This document shows positions 20,427-21,859 of a stretch of 21,859 nucleotides of DNA, one piece after another (position 1 is the stretch's first letter; each line of letters begins with the position of its first letter). Location: NCBI GenBank assembly GCA_023397215.1, contig JAEWUG010000023.1, forward strand, positions 1-21,859, written 5' to 3'. This DNA comes from Nanobdellota archaeon. GTDB lineage: Archaea; Nanobdellota; Nanobdellia; Pacearchaeales; GW2011-AR1. Made by a program: the position numbers and the translations under genes. The notes beneath the pieces were generated by a model. That model was not told where the DNA came from. It was given only the letters and a program-made list of their open reading frames with translations, and made no database searches.

Positions 20427-21647
20427 ATGAATTTTAATTTAAAAGAGATAATGATTGGAGATTTACATATTCATTCAAGATTTTCTCGAGCTTGTTCAAA
20501 AGATATTAATTTTGAGAATTTAGTTAAATGGGCTAAAATTAAAGGTTTAAACTTTTTAGGAACAGGAGACTTTACTCATCCAAAGTGGTTTGAAGAGATT
20601 TCAAAATTAAAAGAAAAAAATGGTTTATATTATTATAAAGATTTTCCTTTTGTAATTACAGGAGAAATTTCTTTAATTTATACTGATCTAAGAGGTAGAA
20701 GAGTTCATTTGAATTTACTCGTTCCTAGTTTAGAAATTGCATCTAAAATAAATTCTTATTTAGATTCTCTTGGAAGACGTGATTATGATGGTAGACCTAT
20801 TTTTAAGATTTCATGTGAAGAATTTACTAAAAAAATGAAAGAAATATCTGAAGAAATAGAAATTATACCAGCACATATTTGGACTCCTTGGTTCGGTGTT
20901 TATGGAAGTTGTTCAGGTTATGATTCTATTAAAGAAGCATTTGGTAATCAATTTAATAAAATTTATGCAATTGAAACAGGTATTTCTTCAGATCCTGAAA
21001 TGAATGCAAAAATTTCAGAATTAAATAAGAAATCAATTGTTAGTTTTTCTGATTCTCACAGCTTTTGGCCTTATAGATTAGGAAGAGAAGCAACTATTTT
21101 TTATAAAATTGAGAGTTATAAAGATTTAATAAAACAAATTAGAGAAAATAGTTTTTTTGGAACTATTGAAACAGATCCTGCATATGGTAAATATCATTAT
21201 GATGGACATAGAAATTGTAATTTTTCTTGTCCTCCTGAAAAAACAAAAGAATTAAATGGAATATGCCCAATCTGTAAAAAACCCTTAACTATTGGAGTGG
21301 ATTATAGAATTGAAACATTAAAAGATTTAGAAAACAAAAGAGAAATCAATAAACCTTTCTTTACATTATTACCTTTACATGAAATTATTTCTTTTGTTAC
21401 AAAAACATCTGTTAATTCTAAAAAAGTATGGGAAATATATAATAATTTAATTTCTTTATTTGAAAATGAGTTTAATATACTATTAACTGTTGAAAAAAAC
21501 AAATTTTTAGAACATAAAATAAATGAAGAACTAATTAATCAAATCATAAAGAATAGAGAAGGTAAAATAAAAGTAAAACCAGGTTTTGATGGAGAATATG
21601 GTATAATAATTGAAGATGAAAAAAATGAAAAATTAATTTTTTTATAA
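20427..21647 (+). CDS. Endonuclease Q (PHP-domain DNA repair nuclease)
   Basis: 406 residues, close to the 424 of Pyrococcus furiosus EndoQ. The N-terminal PHP domain shows DLHIHSRFSRACS (12-24), LGTGDFTHPKWF (44-55), PAHIWTPWFG (148-157) and SFSDSHSFWPYRLGREAT (206-223), which supply the metal-binding His and Asp residues. A zinc-binding insert has C264, C268, C280 and C283, closed by KPLTIGVDYRIETL. This order is diagnostic of the EndoQ/TIGR00375 family. EndoQ nicks DNA 5' of uracil, hypoxanthine, xanthine and AP sites and so starts repair of deaminated bases. The C-terminal 60 residues are the usual DNA-contact region. It is monocistronic with its own TATA box. A second in-frame Met at residue 9 sits next to the first motif, but the TATA distance favours the first. 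Confidence 0.9.
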   Translation: MNFNLKEIMIGDLHIHSRFSRACSKDINFENLVKWAKIKGLNFLGTGDFTHPKWFEEISKLKEKNGLYYYKDFPFVITGEISLIYTDLRGRRVHLNLLVPSLEIASKINSYLDSLGRRDYDGRPIFKISCEEFTKKMKEISEEIEIIPAHIWTPWFGVYGSCSGYDSIKEAFGNQFNKIYAIETGISSDPEMNAKISELNKKSIVSFSDSHSFWPYRLGREATIFYKIESYKDLIKQIRENSFFGTIETDPAYGKYHYDGHRNCNFSCPPEKTKELNGICPICKKPLTIGVDYRIETLKDLENKREINKPFFTLLPLHEIISFVTKTSVNSKKVWEIYNNLISLFENEFNILLTVEKNKFLEHKINEELINQIIKNREGKIKVKPGFDGEYGIIIEDEKNEKLIFL

Positions 21648-21665
21648 TTTTACAAGAGAGATTAA

Positions 21666-21674
21666 TTTTTTAAA
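21666..21674 (+). promoter_or_regulatory. TATA-like box for tRNA-Gly
   Basis: TTTTTAAAC centred about 28 bp before the first base of the tRNA. Confidence 0.45.
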
Positions 21675-21697
21675 CTATAAATTATATAATAAATTAA

Positions 21698-21768
21698 GCG
21701 TGAGTAGTTTAGGGGTAGAACGCGACGTTGCCAACGTTGTAGCCCGGGTCCGATTCCCGGCTCGCGCA
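21698..21768 (+). tRNA. tRNA-Gly (anticodon GCC)
   Basis: A full cloverleaf can be drawn. The acceptor stem GCGTGAG pairs with CTCGCGC, with one T-G wobble. The D-arm is GTTT/GAAC with loop AGGGGTA. The anticodon stem CGACG pairs with CGTTG, with one G-T pair, around the loop TTGCCAA, which gives anticodon GCC. The variable loop is four bases. The T-arm is CCGGG/CCCGG with loop TCCGATT. The discriminator base is A. No CCA is encoded, so it is added after transcription. There is no intron. The strong GC bias of the stems stands out against the AT-rich surroundings. Confidence 0.96.
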
Positions 21769-21859
21769 TTCTAATATTTTGATCAAAAGATGCGAACTTT
21801 TTTTAAAGTTATACATTTCTTAACATCGCTTCATTCACTCATTCTGACCCTGACAACAG
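21769..21859. other. Unassigned 3' edge with higher GC content
   Basis: 91 bases after the tRNA. The last 37 bases (21823-21859) are about 46 percent GC, against roughly a quarter for the window. A perfect six-pair hairpin (AACTTT/AAAGTT with loop TTTT) lies at 21795-21810. On the minus strand all three frames read into a stop within 30 bases of the edge, so this could be the 3' end of a gene reading leftward or part of an RNA or repeat element. It cannot be decided from this fragment. Confidence 0.3.

Noticed and set aside
21302..21502. Minus-strand open frame of 66 codons
   Set aside because: Antisense to the C-terminal part of the EndoQ gene.
1..21859. CRISPR arrays, insertion sequences, long repeats
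   Set aside because: No regularly spaced direct repeats, transposase-like protein or terminal inverted repeats were seen on reading through; AT-rich short repeats are expected by composition.

Overview
The window is very AT-rich and reads as a piece of an archaeal chromosome. It carries transcription factor E, an archaeal/eukaryal-type PheRS alpha subunit, Elp3, endonuclease Q, an archaeal-type RNase HII and an SMC ATPase. TATA-like boxes sit about 26 bp upstream of most start codons. The small compact genes, the short CPR-like alanyl-tRNA synthetase and the many lineage-specific coiled-coil and membrane proteins point to a DPANN archaeon (Woesearchaeota/Pacearchaeota-like). That placement is inferred from gene content, not from a tree.

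Layout. 1-592 (-) is the N-terminal end of an SMC ATPase, followed by RNase HII (-). 1450-3344 (+) holds an EgtD-like methyltransferase and a PP-loop, MnmA-like tRNA thiolation enzyme. 3345-7691 (-) holds a CRM/YhbY RNA-binding protein, an orphan ORF overlapping a stand-alone NFACT-R (DUF814) protein, a Rad3/XPD-like Fe-S helicase and a short Elp3. A Trm9-like methyltransferase diverges from elp3. 8363-12022 (-) holds an unknown protein, an NAD kinase-like protein and a compact tfe-rhomboid-spoIIM operon. 12124-15514 (+) holds a pair of coiled-coil proteins, alaS and an orphan. pheS follows on the minus strand. 17117-20395 (+) is a run of four small membrane proteins of unknown function, each with its own promoter. 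The window closes with endonuclease Q and tRNA-Gly(GCC).

How the genes fit together. The main theme is translation and tRNA biology. Two aminoacyl-tRNA synthetase genes, Elp3 (cm5U34), a Trm9-like methyltransferase (mcm5U34), a MnmA-like thiolase (s2U34), NFACT-R, a CRM protein and a tRNA gene could together support a wobble-uridine mcm5s2U pathway. A second theme is genome maintenance (SMC, RNase HII, Rad3-like helicase, EndoQ). The part most likely to be undescribed is the four-gene membrane cluster at 17117-20395. Its first two genes are clear tandem paralogues, and all four share one plan: an N-terminal export or anchor segment, a hydrophobic core and a charged tail.

There is no gene-free stretch longer than 300 bases. 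I saw no insertion sequence, CRISPR array or plasmid/viral hallmark gene.
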